From Ectopseudomonas oleovorans (lineage in GTDB: Bacteria; Pseudomonadota; Gammaproteobacteria; Pseudomonadales; Pseudomonadaceae), in assembly GCF_003052605.1 (NCBI RefSeq), contig NZ_QASO01000003.1, positions 1 to 36,856 of the forward strand: 36,856 bases of DNA. The letters are read 5' to 3'. The notes under the pieces are model-generated. The model was not told the origin of the DNA, ran no database searches, and saw nothing but the letters and a program-made list of their open reading frames with translations. Below, piece by piece: positions 16,052 through 26,301 of this stretch (position 1 is its first letter; every line of letters begins with the position of its first letter). The position numbers and the translations under genes are program-made.

Positions 16052-16128
16052 TGGTCGGGACGGAGTGATTCGAACACTCGACCCCTTGCACCCCATGCAA
16101 GTGCGCTACCGGGCTGCGCTACGCCCCG
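16052..16128 (-). tRNA. tRNA-Pro (GGG anticodon)
   Basis: 77 nt on the minus strand. The acceptor stem CGGGGCG pairs with CGTCCCG (one G-T), followed by encoded ACCA. The anticodon arm is CTTGC, loop ATGGGGT, GCAAG, giving anticodon GGG. The T arm contains GTTCGAATC. A tRNA-Pro beside merR-ihfA is also, from memory, where Pseudomonas aeruginosa carries variable restriction-modification genes. It is the likely integration site or hotspot border for the defence island to its left. No second copy of the tRNA 3' end is visible in the window. Confidence 0.95.
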
Positions 16129-16160
16129 ACGGTGCTTTCGGGTGACTGAAAGCGGGAGGA

Positions 16161-16190
16161 ACTATACATTAAGCTTTTGAAATAAGGCAA
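16161..16190 (-). promoter_or_regulatory. Promoter of tRNA-Pro
   Basis: On the minus strand, TTGCCT (16190-16185) is separated by 18 bp from TATAGT (16166-16161). This sigma-70-type pair lies about 33 nt upstream of the tRNA 5' end, with a G+C-rich stretch after it. Confidence 0.7.
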
Positions 16191-16203
16191 CTTTTTCTTG
16201 GCC

Positions 16204-16560
16204 TTACTTCTTCAGTACATGCAAAACATCCTCGAGCTCGGAAATCATCTGTTTGATCAGCTGACGATACTGAGTGGTGTCGTCCTTGGCTTCGTCACCA
16301 GAAAGGCGCTGACGTGCGCCACCGATGGTGAAGCCTTGATCGTACAGGAGTGCACGAATCTGCCGAATCATCAGCACATCCTGACGCTGGTAATAGCGAC
16401 GGTTACCCCGCCGCTTTACCGGATTCAGCTGTGGGAATTCCTGTTCCCAGTAACGTAGAACGTGGGGCTTGACCGCGCAGAGTTCGCTGACCTCACCAAT
16501 GGTGAAGTAGCGTTTGCCGGGAATTGCCGGTAGTTCGTCGTTATGACTTGGTTCCAGCAT
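16204..16560 (-). CDS. MerR family transcriptional regulator
   Basis: 118 aa. The N-terminal winged helix [20 protein letters not shown] (from residue 18) followed by [10 protein letters not shown] and [20 protein letters not shown] is the MerR DNA-binding domain. A short coiled coil (about 95-118) would dimerise it. It lacks the cysteines of metal-sensing MerR proteins and any large ligand domain, like the small MlrA/PA2737-type proteins always found after ihfA in Pseudomonas. Its start lies inside the end of ihfA (20-nt overlap), so the two are translated together. The regulated targets are unknown. Confidence 0.92.
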   Translation of the reverse strand: MLEPSHNDELPAIPGKRYFTIGEVSELCAVKPHVLRYWEQEFPQLNPVKRRGNRRYYQRQDVLMIRQIRALLYDQGFTIGGARQRLSGDEAKDDTTQYRQLIKQMISELEDVLHVLKK

Positions 16561-16843
16561 AGGCCTCGACCCTGGCTTTCAATTTTTGCCCTGGACGAAA
16601 AGTGACCACACGGCGAGCCGTGATTGGAATCTCTTCCCCTGTTTTCGGGTTACGGCCGGGTCGCTGGCGCTTGTCGCGCAAGTCGAAATTGCCGAACCCG
16701 GACAGCTTGACCTGTTCGTTCAGCTCAAGAGCCTGGCGGATCTCTTCAAAAAACAGCTCCACCAGTTCCTTGGCTTCCCGTTTGTTCAGGCCGAGCTCTT
16801 CATACAGACGTTCCGCCATCTCAGCTTTCGTCAGAGCCCCCAT
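16541..16843 (-). CDS. ihfA: Integration host factor subunit alpha
   Basis: 100 aa, the usual length. It makes the DNA-bending IHF heterodimer with IhfB, used in recombination, replication and sigma-54 promoter activation. Sequence hallmarks are [20 protein letters not shown], the core [13 protein letters not shown] and the DNA-inserting arm [20 protein letters not shown] with its conserved Pro. It starts 3 nt after the pheT stop, as in the classical pheST-ihfA operon, so it is transcribed with the tRNA synthetase genes. The nearby tRNA-Pro integration hotspot may depend on IHF for element excision and insertion. Confidence 0.98.
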   Translation of the reverse strand: MGALTKAEMAERLYEELGLNKREAKELVELFFEEIRQALELNEQVKLSGFGNFDLRDKRQRPGRNPKTGEEIPITARRVVTFRPGQKLKARVEAYAGTKS

Positions 16844-16846
16844 ACG

Positions 16847-19225
16847 CTACTTCCTTAACGTGGCGTTGAACCTTTGTTCGAGGCAGGTGAGGATGTTTTG
16901 CGTAGTAGTACTCACCTCATCGTCATTAAGAGTGCGCGATGGATGTTGCCAGGTCAAGCCAACAGCAAGGCTTTTTCTATGCGGATCAATACCTTTACCG
17001 TGATAGACGTCAAATAGCTTGAGGTCTGTCAGCCATTCGCCCGCAGTTTCTCGGATTGCCGACAACACGGCTTCGGCCGGCTGCTCGCGATCGACCAGCA
17101 GCGCCAGGTCACGACGCACTTCAGGGAAGCGAGACAATTCGCTGAACGCAGGCATACGACCAGCAGCGACTTCGGCCAGCACCAGCTCGAAGAGGAACAC
17201 CGGCTGATCCAGGCCCAGGGTCTTGGTCAGCTCCGGATGCAAGGCTCCGATGAAGCCGACCAGACGCCCTTCCCTCTCGATACGAGCGGTCTGGCCTGGA
17301 TGCAGAGCAGGATGCTCGCCCGGCACGAAGCTGAATGCATCGGCCGCGCCGGCATAACCCAGCAACGCCTCGACATCAGCCTTCAGATCATAGAAATCGA
17401 CGCTCTCACGGCCGTTGGCCCAGCCTTCCGGCAGACGGCTGCCAGTGATCACACCCGCAAGCATGGCCTCCTGCTGCAGACCTTCCAACTGGCCGACGAA
17501 GCGCAAGCCGCTTTCGAACAGGCGCACACGCGACTGCTGACGGTTGAGGTTGTGCTGCAGCGCCTTGACCAGGCCCGGCCATAGCGACGAACGCATGGCA
17601 GCCATATCGGCAGAGATCGGGTTAGCCAACTGCAGCGGCTCGACGCCAGGGGTGAACAGCTCGAACAGCTTAGGATCGATGAAGCTGTAGGTGATCGCTT
17701 CCTGGTAGCCACGGGCGACCAGCAGGCGACGCAGAGCCGGCAGTTCGGCACGCGCTTCGGCCTTGGCCTGTGGCGCCAAGCGAGCCTGCGGGTAACGCAC
17801 CGGCAGGCGATTGTAGCCATACAGGCGGCCCAACTCTTCGATCAGGTCCACTTCCAGACTGATATCGAAGCGGTGGCTCGGCACGCTGACCTGCCATTGA
17901 CCGGAGCCCTGAGCGCTGACGCCCAGCCCCAGTGCGGCGAGCAGACGTTCGACTTCGGCACCGTCCATGTCCATACCCAGCATCTGACTGATGCGCTCGG
18001 CACGCAGCGTGATGGGCGCCACCTTGGGCAGATCGGCCTCGCTGGCGACCTCGATGATCGGCCCAGCTTCACCGCCGACGATCTCCAGCAGCAGCGCAGT
18101 GGCGCGCTCCATCGCCTTGCGCGCCAACTGCGAATCGACACCACGCTCGAAGCGGTGCGAAGAGTCGGTATGCAGACCATAGGAACGGGCCTTGCCGGCT
18201 ACGGCGATGGTGTCGAAGAAAGCGCTTTCCAGGAACAGGTCACGCGTCTTGTCGCTCACACCGCTGTGTTCACCACCCATTACGCCAGCAATGGCCAGAG
18301 CACGACCATGGTCGGCGATCACCAGGGTGTCAGCGCGCAGGCTGACTTCCTGGCCATCGAGCAGCACCAGCTTCTCGCCCTCTTCCGCCATGCGTACGCG
18401 AATGCCGCCGTTGAGCTCGGCGAGATCGAAAGCATGCATCGGCTGACCCAGCTCGAGCATCACGTAATTGGTGATATCCACTGCTGCATCGATACTGCGG
18501 ATATCGGACCGGCGCAGGCGCTCGACCATCCACAGCGGGGTCGGCCTGGACAGGTCGACGTTGCGTACCACGCGCCCCAGATAGCGCGGGCAAGCATTGC
18601 CCGCCAGCACCTCGACCGGACGCACTTCATCGTGGGCGGGCGCTACGGCTTCGACAGCCACCGGCGAAACTGCGGCGCCGTACATAGCTCCGACTTCGCG
18701 AGCGAGGCCAGCGAGCGACAGGCAGTCGCCACGATTGGGGGTCAGGCCGATCTCGATGCTGGCATCGTCGAGACTCAGGTAGGCCCGGATGTCCTGCCCG
18801 GCAGGCGCATCCGCCGCCAGCTCCATCAGGCCGCTATTGTCTTCGCTGACCTGCAGCTCGGAAGCCGAGCACAGCATGCCCTGCGACTCCACGCCACGCA
18901 GCTTGGCCTTCTTGATCTTGAAGTCGCCCGGCAGCTCGGCACCGATCATGGCGAACGGAATCTTGATGCCGGCACGGGCATTGGGCGCACCGCAGACGAC
19001 CTGGAAGGTCTCGGCGCCATTGCTCACCTGGCACACGCGCAGCTTGTCGGCATCCGGGTGCTGTTCGGCACTGAGGATCTCACCGACCACCACACCACTG
19101 AAGGCACCGGCCACCGGCTGCACCGCATCGACCTCTAGGCCGACCATGGACAGGCGCGCCACCAACTCCTCACGGGATACGTCGGGGTTCACCCAGCTGC
19201 GCAGCCACTGTTCACTGAATTTCAT
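16847..19225 (-). CDS. pheT: Phenylalanine-tRNA ligase beta subunit
   Basis: 792 aa, full length. It forms the alpha2-beta2 PheRS that charges tRNA-Phe in the cytoplasm. From the N-terminus (MKFSEQWLRSWVNPDVS) come the tRNA-binding EMAP-like domain (VVVGEILSAEQHPDADKLRV), the B3/B4 editing region, the B5 domain, the catalytic-like domain and the C-terminal ferredoxin-fold anticodon-binding domain (FSELSRFPEVRRDLALLVDR). The start has GGAGAGCAGG upstream. It follows pheS by 34 nt and precedes ihfA by 3 nt. No anomalies are seen. Confidence 0.98.
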   Translation of the reverse strand: MKFSEQWLRSWVNPDVSREELVARLSMVGLEVDAVQPVAGAFSGVVVGEILSAEQHPDADKLRVCQVSNGAETFQVVCGAPNARAGIKIPFAMIGAELPGDFKIKKAKLRGVESQGMLCSASELQVSEDNSGLMELAADAPAGQDIRAYLSLDDASIEIGLTPNRGDCLSLAGLAREVGAMYGAAVSPVAVEAVAPAHDEVRPVEVLAGNACPRYLGRVVRNVDLSRPTPLWMVERLRRSDIRSIDAAVDITNYVMLELGQPMHAFDLAELNGGIRVRMAEEGEKLVLLDGQEVSLRADTLVIADHGRALAIAGVMGGEHSGVSDKTRDLFLESAFFDTIAVAGKARSYGLHTDSSHRFERGVDSQLARKAMERATALLLEIVGGEAGPIIEVASEADLPKVAPITLRAERISQMLGMDMDGAEVERLLAALGLGVSAQGSGQWQVSVPSHRFDISLEVDLIEELGRLYGYNRLPVRYPQARLAPQAKAEARAELPALRRLLVARGYQEAITYSFIDPKLFELFTPGVEPLQLANPISADMAAMRSSLWPGLVKALQHNLNRQQSRVRLFESGLRFVGQLEGLQQEAMLAGVITGSRLPEGWANGRESVDFYDLKADVEALLGYAGAADAFSFVPGEHPALHPGQTARIEREGRLVGFIGALHPELTKTLGLDQPVFLFELVLAEVAAGRMPAFSELSRFPEVRRDLALLVDREQPAEAVLSAIRETAGEWLTDLKLFDVYHGKGIDPHRKSLAVGLTWQHPSRTLNDDEVSTTTQNILTCLEQRFNATLRK

Positions 19226-19259
19226 CCTGCTCTCCTAAATCTGCTCAGACGATCTGCTA

Positions 19260-20264
<1,005 letters not shown>

Positions 20265-20284
20265 TTACAGACTCCAGATACGAA

Positions 20285-20347
20285 ATAGGGGAAGAGCTGT
20301 TAAGGCTCTTCCCCTATCTTTGACGTTGCCACCGGGCGAGCCCGGTG
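20285..20347 (-). terminator. Two hairpins between rplT and pheS (attenuator candidate)
   Basis: ATAGGGGAAGAGC (20285-20297) pairs perfectly with GCTCTTCCCCTAT (20305-20317). A second stem, CACCGGGC (20330-20337) with GCCCGGTG (20340-20347), lies upstream on the transcript. The larger hairpin is followed on the minus strand by TTTCG only, so it may be a partial terminator or an RNA processing site that sets pheST below the ribosomal protein genes. No Phe-rich leader peptide is visible here. Confidence 0.6.
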
Positions 20348-20360
20348 ATTGTCGGGGGAC

Positions 20361-20717
20361 TTAAGCCAGAACGGCCTTAGCTTTCTCGACAATCGCAGCA
20401 AACGCCGCTTTTTCGTTCACTGCCAGATCAGCCAGAACCTTACGGTCGATTTCGATCGACGCTTTCTTCAGGCCAGCGATCAGACGGCTGTAGGACAGAC
20501 CGTTGACGCGAGCACCAGCGTTGATACGAGCGATCCACAGTGCGCGGAACTGACGTTTTTTCTGACGACGGTCACGGTAGGCATATTGACCAGCCTTGAT
20601 GACAGCCTGCTTGGCAACACGGAACACACGCGAACGAGCGCCGTAGTAGCCTTTAGCCAGTTTCAGAATCTTTTTGTGACGAGCACGAGCGATAACGCCA
20701 CGCTTAACACGAGCCAT
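20361..20717 (-). CDS. rplT: 50S ribosomal protein L20
   Basis: 118 aa. It binds 23S rRNA early in large-subunit assembly. The highly basic N-terminal arm ([20 protein letters not shown]) and the conserved globular part ([20 protein letters not shown]) identify it. It lies 29 nt after rpmI. In enterobacteria L20 represses its own operon by binding the rpmI leader; whether that holds here is not evident from the sequence. Confidence 0.99.
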   Translation of the reverse strand: MARVKRGVIARARHKKILKLAKGYYGARSRVFRVAKQAVIKAGQYAYRDRRQKKRQFRALWIARINAGARVNGLSYSRLIAGLKKASIEIDRKVLADLAVNEKAAFAAIVEKAKAVLA

Positions 20718-20746
20718 GAGTAATTACCTCTAAGTATCTTGACCGA

Positions 20747-20941
20747 TTAACGAACGCGCAGCATGCGCTCGACTTTAGCTTTGTCCGACGGACCGATCAG
20801 CGAGCTGCCACGCAGCTGGCGCTTACGTTTCGTGGACATCTTGGTCAGGATGTGGCTCTTGAAAGCGTGCTTGTGCTTGAAGCCTGTAGCAGTCTTCAGG
20901 AAGCGCTTCGCAGCGCCGCTCTTGGTTTTCATTTTTGGCAT
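20747..20941 (-). CDS. rpmI: 50S ribosomal protein L35
   Basis: 64 aa, the standard size. The basic sequence [20 protein letters not shown] and the [20 protein letters not shown] stretch are diagnostic of L35. It lies in the infC-rpmI-rplT operon, 60 nt after infC, with GGAG before its start. Confidence 0.99.
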   Translation of the reverse strand: MPKMKTKSGAAKRFLKTATGFKHKHAFKSHILTKMSTKRKRQLRGSSLIGPSDKAKVERMLRVR

Positions 20942-21001
20942 GTTTTGTACTCCGCATTCATTAACAACTGATAACCATCAGGCCTGCCAGTGCCCGGTAG
21001 A

Positions 21002-21547
21002 TTATTTACGCTTCTTGGGTGCGATGACCATCATCAGCTGGCGTCCTTCCAGCTTAGGATGCTGTTCTACGGTGCCGATTTCAGCGAGGTCAGCTTCGAC
21101 CCGCTTCAACAGCTCCATACCCAGTTCCTGGTGAGCCATCTCACGACCGCGGAATCTCAGAGATACCTTGGCCTTGTCCCCGTCTTCAAGGAAACGTACC
21201 AGGTTGCGTAGTTTTACCTGGTAATCCCCATCTTCCGTCCCTGGACGAAACTTGATTTCTTTAATCTGCTGCTGGTGCTGGTTCTTCTTGGCGATAGCAG
21301 CCTGCTTCTTCTTCTCGAACAGGTGCTTGCCGTAGTCCATGATGCGGCAAACTGGCGGTACTGCATCAGCCGAGATCTCTACCAGATCCAGCTTGGCTTC
21401 TTCAGCCACGCGCAATGCCTCATCGATCGAAACAACACCGATCTGCTCGCCATCTGCACCAATCAGGCGCACTTCACGAGCGGTGATGTTTTCGTTGATC
21501 GGCGCCTTAGGGGCGGCCCGCTTGTCCTGTCTCATTTCACGCTTAAT
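21002..21547 (-). CDS. infC: Translation initiation factor IF-3 with ATT start
   Basis: 181 aa. IF-3 binds the 30S subunit and checks start codon and initiator tRNA. The first ATG (21535) gives [20 protein letters not shown], but four codons upstream ATT AAG CGT GAA stays in frame and ATT lies 8 nt from GGAG (which overlaps the thrS stop). infC is known to start at a rare codon such as AUU, so that IF-3, which rejects such codons, limits its own synthesis. I therefore place the start at ATT 21547. The fold is complete: N-domain, [20 protein letters not shown] linker, C-domain [13 protein letters not shown]. It lies 5 nt after thrS. Confidence 0.9.
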   Translation of the reverse strand: MKREMRQDKRAAPKAPINENITAREVRLIGADGEQIGVVSIDEALRVAEEAKLDLVEISADAVPPVCRIMDYGKHLFEKKKQAAIAKKNQHQQQIKEIKFRPGTEDGDYQVKLRNLVRFLEDGDKAKVSLRFRGREMAHQELGMELLKRVEADLAEIGTVEQHPKLEGRQLMMVIAPKKRK

Positions 21548-21552
21548 AGTTA

Positions 21553-23475
21553 TTACTCCAAATCTTGGCGACCACGCCGGGAAACCGCTTGCTGCAACTG
21601 TGCGGCGAACTGCTCGATGGGCAGAGAGCCCAGATCGACGCCTTCACGGGTACGGACAGCAACGGATCGAGTCTCGACTTCCCGATCTCCAATAACCAAG
21701 AGATAGGGAACCTTGAGCAAGGTATGCTCGCGGATTTTAAAGCCGATCTTTTCGTTTCTCAAGTCAACCTTGGCACGAAAACCGCTTTGATTGAGAGTTT
21801 TCTCGACTTCCCGGGCAAAATCGGCCTGCTTGTCGGTGATATTCATGATCACCGCCTGGGTTGGAGCGAGCCAAGCCGGGAAAGAACCGGCGTAGTGCTC
21901 GATCAGCATCCCGATGAAACGCTCGAACGAACCAAGGATCGCACGGTGCAACATGACCGGACGCTTGCGGTTGTTGTCTTCGGCAATGTAGCTGGCATCC
22001 AGACGCTCCGGCAGGTTCGGATCGTACTGCAGCGTACCGCACTGCCAGTTACGACCCAGGCAATCACGCAGGGTGAATTCGATCTTCGGACCGTAGAAGG
22101 CACCCTCGCCCGGCTGATATTCCCAGGCCAGACCGGATTCATTCAGCGCCTCGGCCAGCGCACCTTCGGCGCGATCCCAGAGCTCGTCGGAGCCCACGCG
22201 CTTGGCAGGGCGGGTCGAGAGTTTCATGGCGATATCACTGAAACCGAAGTCCGCATAGACCTGCAGGGTCAGTTTGATGAAGTCGGCCGCCTCTTTCTTC
22301 ACCTGATCTTCGGTGCAGAAGATGTGCGCGTCGTCCTGCACGAAGCCACGCACGCGCATGATGCCGTGCAATGCACCGGACGGCTCGTTGCGGTGGCAAG
22401 CACCGAATTCGGCGAGACGCAGCGGCAGGTCGCGGTAGGACTTCAGGCCCTGATTGAAGATCTGTACGTGGCACGGGCAGTTCATCGGCTTGACCGCATA
22501 ATCGCGGTTTTCCGAAGCCGTGGTGAACATGTTCTCGGCGTAGTTGGACCAGTGCCCTGAGCGCTCCCAGAGGATGCGATCGACCACCTGCGGCGTGCGT
22601 ACCTCGACGTAGCCATTCTCACGCTGCACCTGGCGCATGTACTGCTCCAGCACCTGATAGACAGTCCAGCCATTGGGGTGCCAGAACACCATGCCCGGCG
22701 CTTCTTCCTGCAGGTGGAACAGATCCAGCTGCTTGCCGATGCGACGGTGATCGCGCTTCTCGGCCTCCTCGATGCGCTGGATATAGGCAGCCAGCTGCTT
22801 CTTGTCCGCCCAGGCCGTGCCGTATACACGCTGCAGCTGCTCGTTCTTCGAGTCACCGCGCCAGTAGGCACCGGAAATACGGGTCAGCTTGAATGCCTTG
22901 AGAAAACGCGTGTTCGGCACGTGCGGGCCGCGACACATGTCGACGTACTCTTCATGGAAATACAGACCCATGGCCGTTTCGTCCGGCATGTCGTCGATCA
23001 GACGCAGCTTGTATTCCTCGCCACGCGACTTGAACAGCTCAATGACCTCGGCACGCGGTGTCATCTTCTTGATGACGTCGTAGTCCTTCTCGATCAACTC
23101 GGCCATGCGCTTTTCGATGGCCGCCATATCTTCCGGCGTGAAGGGACGATCGATGGCGATGTCGTAATAGAAGCCTTCGTCAATGACCGGCCCGATCACC
23201 ATCTTGGCGTTCGGATACAGCTGCTTGACGGCATGCCCAACCAGGTGAGCACAGGAGTGGCGGATGATTTCCAGCCCCTCTTCGTCTTTCGGCGTGATGA
23301 TCTGCAGGGTGGCATCGGTATCGATCACATCACAGGCATCAACCTGCTTGCCGTTTACCTTGCCAGCCAAGGTGGCCTTGGCGAGACCTGCACCAATGGA
23401 CTGCGCGACCTCCAGCACGGATACCGGATGATCGAACGAACGCTGACTGCCGTCGGGAAGAGTAATGATGGGCAT
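21553..23475 (-). CDS. thrS: Threonine-tRNA ligase
   Basis: 640 aa, the standard length. Start ATG 23475 ([20 protein letters not shown]) has GGAGG upstream; the open frame extends 11 codons further but without support. Domain order is TGS, the editing domain with H-x3-H ([12 protein letters not shown]), the class II catalytic core with zinc ligands ([10 protein letters not shown] and later His), and the anticodon-binding domain. It charges tRNA-Thr and edits Ser-tRNA-Thr. It opens the thrS-infC-rpmI-rplT cluster. E. coli ThrS represses its own mRNA through tRNA-like leader structures, and the long leader here (about 240 nt to the tRNA-Val terminator) would allow this, but I have not shown it. 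Confidence 0.98.
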   Translation of the reverse strand: MPIITLPDGSQRSFDHPVSVLEVAQSIGAGLAKATLAGKVNGKQVDACDVIDTDATLQIITPKDEEGLEIIRHSCAHLVGHAVKQLYPNAKMVIGPVIDEGFYYDIAIDRPFTPEDMAAIEKRMAELIEKDYDVIKKMTPRAEVIELFKSRGEEYKLRLIDDMPDETAMGLYFHEEYVDMCRGPHVPNTRFLKAFKLTRISGAYWRGDSKNEQLQRVYGTAWADKKQLAAYIQRIEEAEKRDHRRIGKQLDLFHLQEEAPGMVFWHPNGWTVYQVLEQYMRQVQRENGYVEVRTPQVVDRILWERSGHWSNYAENMFTTASENRDYAVKPMNCPCHVQIFNQGLKSYRDLPLRLAEFGACHRNEPSGALHGIMRVRGFVQDDAHIFCTEDQVKKEAADFIKLTLQVYADFGFSDIAMKLSTRPAKRVGSDELWDRAEGALAEALNESGLAWEYQPGEGAFYGPKIEFTLRDCLGRNWQCGTLQYDPNLPERLDASYIAEDNNRKRPVMLHRAILGSFERFIGMLIEHYAGSFPAWLAPTQAVIMNITDKQADFAREVEKTLNQSGFRAKVDLRNEKIGFKIREHTLLKVPYLLVIGDREVETRSVAVRTREGVDLGSLPIEQFAAQLQQAVSRRGRQDLE

Positions 23476-23717
23476 GGCGCCTCCTCTCCTAGTGGTGACC
23501 CCTACCAAAGGTCACGTGGGTTGGGATGAGCCAGGAAGCGATTCAGCGGTATACCCACCTAACGATGGCAGGAGCCCGAAGGCCAACCAGTCCGAACCAG
23601 AGTCACTGGAAGTAAAAGAGTGCGGATGCTTTCAGAAAGCCTGAGCCCTGACAAGCTGCCGCTTGAAACAAAACACGCAAAAACCTGATGCATCATCGCC
23701 CGAAAAAATCGAGCAAT
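23476..23717 (-). promoter_or_regulatory. thrS leader region
   Basis: About 240 nt between the tRNA-Val terminator and thrS. It contains no gene. An inverted repeat near the gene (GGTGACCCC and GGTCACGTG parts at about 23498-23518) could fold in the mRNA leader. The promoter for the thrS operon should lie here but no strong -35/-10 pair stands out. Confidence 0.4.
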
Positions 23718-23747
23718 AAAAAAGGGGTCGCTTAGCGACCCCTTTTT
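23718..23747 (-). terminator. Terminator of tRNA-Val
   Basis: AAAAAGGGGTCGC and GCGACCCCTTTTT form a strong stem around TTA (23732-23734). On the minus strand it ends in a T-run and lies just beyond the tRNA CCA end. Confidence 0.9.
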
Positions 23748-23754
23748 ATCGATT

Positions 23755-23831
23755 TGGTAGGCACAATTGGACTCGAACCAACGACCCCCACCATGTCAAG
23801 GTGGTGCTCTAACCAACTGAGCTATGTGCCT
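23755..23831 (-). tRNA. tRNA-Val (GAC anticodon)
   Basis: 77 nt on the minus strand. The acceptor arms AGGCACA and TGTGCCT are followed by encoded ACCA. The anticodon arm is CCACC, loop TTGACAT, GGTGG, so the anticodon is GAC. The D arm (AGCTCAGTTGGTTAGAGC) and T loop (GGTTCGAGTCC) are canonical. Confidence 0.97.
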
Positions 23832-23844
23832 TCGATGGGTGCGC

Positions 23845-23872
23845 ATTCTACGCAGATCTTTTTGGCCGTCAA
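23845..23872 (-). promoter_or_regulatory. Promoter of tRNA-Val
   Basis: On the minus strand, TTGACG (23872-23867) is separated by 16 bp from TAGAAT (23850-23845), a near-consensus sigma-70 promoter 14 nt upstream of the tRNA 5' end. Confidence 0.75.
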
Positions 23873-24014
23873 CAGGTTTTTTCGCTAACTCACTGAAATA
23901 GGCCAATTTTTTATCGAAACCGGATCGTTGAATATTTTGCACGGACACTAGCCGGCTATTTTCAACTCAGGTAGCATCGGTTCATTCGTAAAAAATAAAG
24001 AACAGAGGTTCAAA

Positions 24015-25298
24015 ATGGCGCACACGGCCTATCCACAATCCTATTACGCCGCTTCAGCCAACCCCGTCCCACAACGCCCTACCCTGCAAGGCGAAGTGGA
24101 AACCGATGTATGCATCATCGGTGCGGGCTACACCGGTCTTTCCACTGCGCTGTTCCTGCTGGAGAACGGCTTCAAGGTGAGCATCGTCGAAGCGGCCAAG
24201 GTCGGCTTCGGTGCGTCGGGTCGTAATGGCGGACAGATCGTCAACAGCTACAGCCGCGACATCGACGTGATCGAGCGGACGGTCGGCCCCAAGCAGGCGC
24301 AATTGCTCGGACAGATGGCGTTCGAGGGCGGGCGAATCATCCGTGAGCGCATCGCCAAGTACGACATCAAATGCGACCTGAAGGATGGCGGCGTGTTCGC
24401 GGCGCTGACTGCCAAGCAGATGGGGCACCTGGAATCGCAGAAGAAACTGTGGGAGCGCTACGGCCATACCCAACTGGAACTGATGGATACGGCGCGTATC
24501 CGCGAAGTCGTTGCCACCGAGAACTATATCGGCGGCATGCTGGACATGAGCGGCGGCCATATCCATCCGCTGAATCTGGCGCTCGGCGAAGCGGCTGCGG
24601 TCGAATCGCTCGGCGGTGTGATCTATGAACAGTCCCCTGCTACCCGCATCGACCGCGGCGCCAACCCGGTGGTGCATACCCCGGAAGGTCGAATCAAGGC
24701 CAAGTTCGTGGTGGTCGCGGGTAACGCCTATCTGGGTAATCTGGTACCGGAACTCGCGTCCAAGTCGATGCCGTGCGGCACTCAGGTGATCACCACCGAG
24801 CCGCTGTCCGACGAAGTCGCGGCTAGCCTGTTGCCGCAGGACTACTGCGTGGAAGACTGCAACTACCTGCTCGACTACTACCGTCTGACTGGCGACAAGC
24901 GCCTGATCTACGGTGGCGGCGTGGTCTATGGCGCGCGCGACCCGGCCAACATCGAGGCGATCATCCGCCCGAAGATGCTCAAGACTTTCCCGCAATTGAA
25001 GGACGTGAAGATCGATTTCGCCTGGACCGGCAACTTCCTGCTGACGCTTTCGCGCCTGCCGCAAGTGGGCCGTATCGGCGACAACATCTACTACTCGCAA
25101 GGCTGCAGCGGCCATGGCGTCACCTACACGCACCTGGCGGGCAAGGTGCTGGCGGAAGCGTTGCGTGGTCAGGCCGAGCGTTTCGATGCGTTCGCCGGGT
25201 TGCCGCACTATCCCTTCCCGGGCGGACGGATGTTCCAAGCCCCCTTCAGCGCCCTCGGCGCCTGGTACTACACGTTGCGTGACAAGCTCGGCGTGTAA
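24015..25298 (+). CDS. pauB: FAD-dependent oxidoreductase, gamma-glutamylputrescine oxidase type
   Basis: 427 aa, member of the DAO (D-amino acid/sarcosine oxidase) family. The Rossmann motif DVCIIGAGYTGLSTALFLLE (from residue 31) binds FAD, followed by GFGASGRNGGQI, typical of PuuB/PauB. The C-terminus has the second FAD contact (QGCSGHGVTYTHLAGKVLAE). PuuB/PauB enzymes oxidise gamma-glutamyl-putrescine, or related polyamines, to the aldehyde with release of ammonia and hydrogen peroxide. Pseudomonads have several PauB paralogues and substrates cannot be told from the sequence, so the symbol is tentative. AGAGG precedes the start. It stands alone, ending in a shared bidirectional terminator. 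Confidence 0.82.
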   Translation: MAHTAYPQSYYAASANPVPQRPTLQGEVETDVCIIGAGYTGLSTALFLLENGFKVSIVEAAKVGFGASGRNGGQIVNSYSRDIDVIERTVGPKQAQLLGQMAFEGGRIIRERIAKYDIKCDLKDGGVFAALTAKQMGHLESQKKLWERYGHTQLELMDTARIREVVATENYIGGMLDMSGGHIHPLNLALGEAAAVESLGGVIYEQSPATRIDRGANPVVHTPEGRIKAKFVVVAGNAYLGNLVPELASKSMPCGTQVITTEPLSDEVAASLLPQDYCVEDCNYLLDYYRLTGDKRLIYGGGVVYGARDPANIEAIIRPKMLKTFPQLKDVKIDFAWTGNFLLTLSRLPQVGRIGDNIYYSQGCSGHGVTYTHLAGKVLAEALRGQAERFDAFAGLPHYPFPGGRMFQAPFSALGAWYYTLRDKLGV

Positions 25299-25309
25299 TC
25301 CCGGCCATC

Positions 25310-25344
25310 AACGAAAACGGCGCCCGATGGCGCAGTTTTCGTTT
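25310..25344. terminator. Bidirectional terminator between convergent genes
   Basis: AACGAAAACGGCGCC and GGCGC-AGTTTTCGTTT form a long stem around a short loop. The A-rich and T-rich arms make it work on both strands. It lies between the FAD oxidoreductase stop (25298) and the cysteine peptidase stop (25348). Confidence 0.8.
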
Positions 25345-25347
25345 GCA

Positions 25348-26301
25348 TCATGGACAGGCCGGCAAGGCCTGACATTGCCCGGCAGAACCACCGACATTCG
25401 GTGGCGCAGCGAAGCGCGGATCCTCCGGAGCCAGGCGCTGCGCACAGGCCTGAGCCTGCTGCGCCTCACGGGCGCAAGCCTGTTCCCCGAGCACCTGCGA
25501 CAGATTGAACCAACCGGCGGCGAAATCCGGCTCGCGCTTGAGGCTCTCACGCAATGCCTGCTCGGCGCCCTTGCGGTCACCATCGGCGTAGCGGCTGTTG
25601 CTCAGGGCGAACCAGGGCAGCGCCTGCTCCGGCCAGGCCTCCGTCGCTCGGCGATAGGCGCGCCGCGCCGGTTGGGCGTTGCCGGTCTGCTCGAGATCGT
25701 TGGCGGCCTTCATCCAGACATGCATATCGACCTGTGCCGGCAGGCGCTCCGGTGGCAGGGTCACTACCGCCCAACGACCACCGCGCGCCCAGGTTCTGTC
25801 GAAACTGTTGAAGCTGTCTTCGAGACGGCGTGTGGTAGCAGAACGCAAAATCAACGTGCGCTCACGGCGGTCGTAACCGACCACCACCGCGAAATGCCAT
25901 TGCGGATACCAGTCGAACGCCAGGTTCTGCAGCACCAGCACCGGGTTACCGGCGGCCACTTCGGCGAGCACCGCCTCCAGGCGTGGCTGCAGCGGATACA
26001 CCAGCATCTCGTGATTGCGCGCCGCGGCGACCATCTCCACCTGCAGGCTGCCTTCACGGCTGGGGATGTAGACCTTGTCCTTGAGCGCGCCCGGTGTGGT
26101 CAGCACGCCGCGCTGGTTGAGCATGGTGGCCAAAGCCGCCGGCCCGCACTGGAAGGCGTCCTGAGGGAAGAAGGGAACGTCGGTGAGTTCTACCCGCTCA
26201 GGCAGACGCTCGGCCTCCGGTGATAACACCGGAGACCGAGCGCAGGCTGTGAGTAGAACGATCGAAGCGATACAGCAGAGGCAAATCAGCGATTTATGCA
26301 T
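25348..26301 (-). CDS. PA2778-family C39-like cysteine peptidase lipoprotein with TPR
   Basis: 317 aa. Start ATG 26301 gives MHKSLICLCCIASIVLLTAC, a lipoprotein signal with Cys20 as lipid site. The peptidase C39-like domain follows: VPFFPQDAFQCGPAALATML with candidate catalytic Cys52, and WHFAVVVGYD with His136. The C-terminal part has TPR-type repeats (ARRAYRRATEAWPEQALPWF and AEQALRESLKREPDFAAGWF). It is predicted to face the periplasm. The start overlaps the end of the PA2779-like gene by 16 nt, so they form an operon and probably act together at the envelope. Double-glycine peptidases of this class often process leader peptides, but the substrate here is unknown. Confidence 0.88.
   Translation of the reverse strand: MHKSLICLCCIASIVLLTACARSPVLSPEAERLPERVELTDVPFFPQDAFQCGPAALATMLNQRGVLTTPGALKDKVYIPSREGSLQVEMVAAARNHEMLVYPLQPRLEAVLAEVAAGNPVLVLQNLAFDWYPQWHFAVVVGYDRRERTLILRSATTRRLEDSFNSFDRTWARGGRWAVVTLPPERLPAQVDMHVWMKAANDLEQTGNAQPARRAYRRATEAWPEQALPWFALSNSRYADGDRKGAEQALRESLKREPDFAAGWFNLSQVLGEQACAREAQQAQACAQRLAPEDPRFAAPPNVGGSAGQCQALPACP

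Noticed and set aside
17873..19138. 421-codon plus-strand frame opposite pheT
   Set aside because: Antisense shadow of pheT, which is full length and certain.
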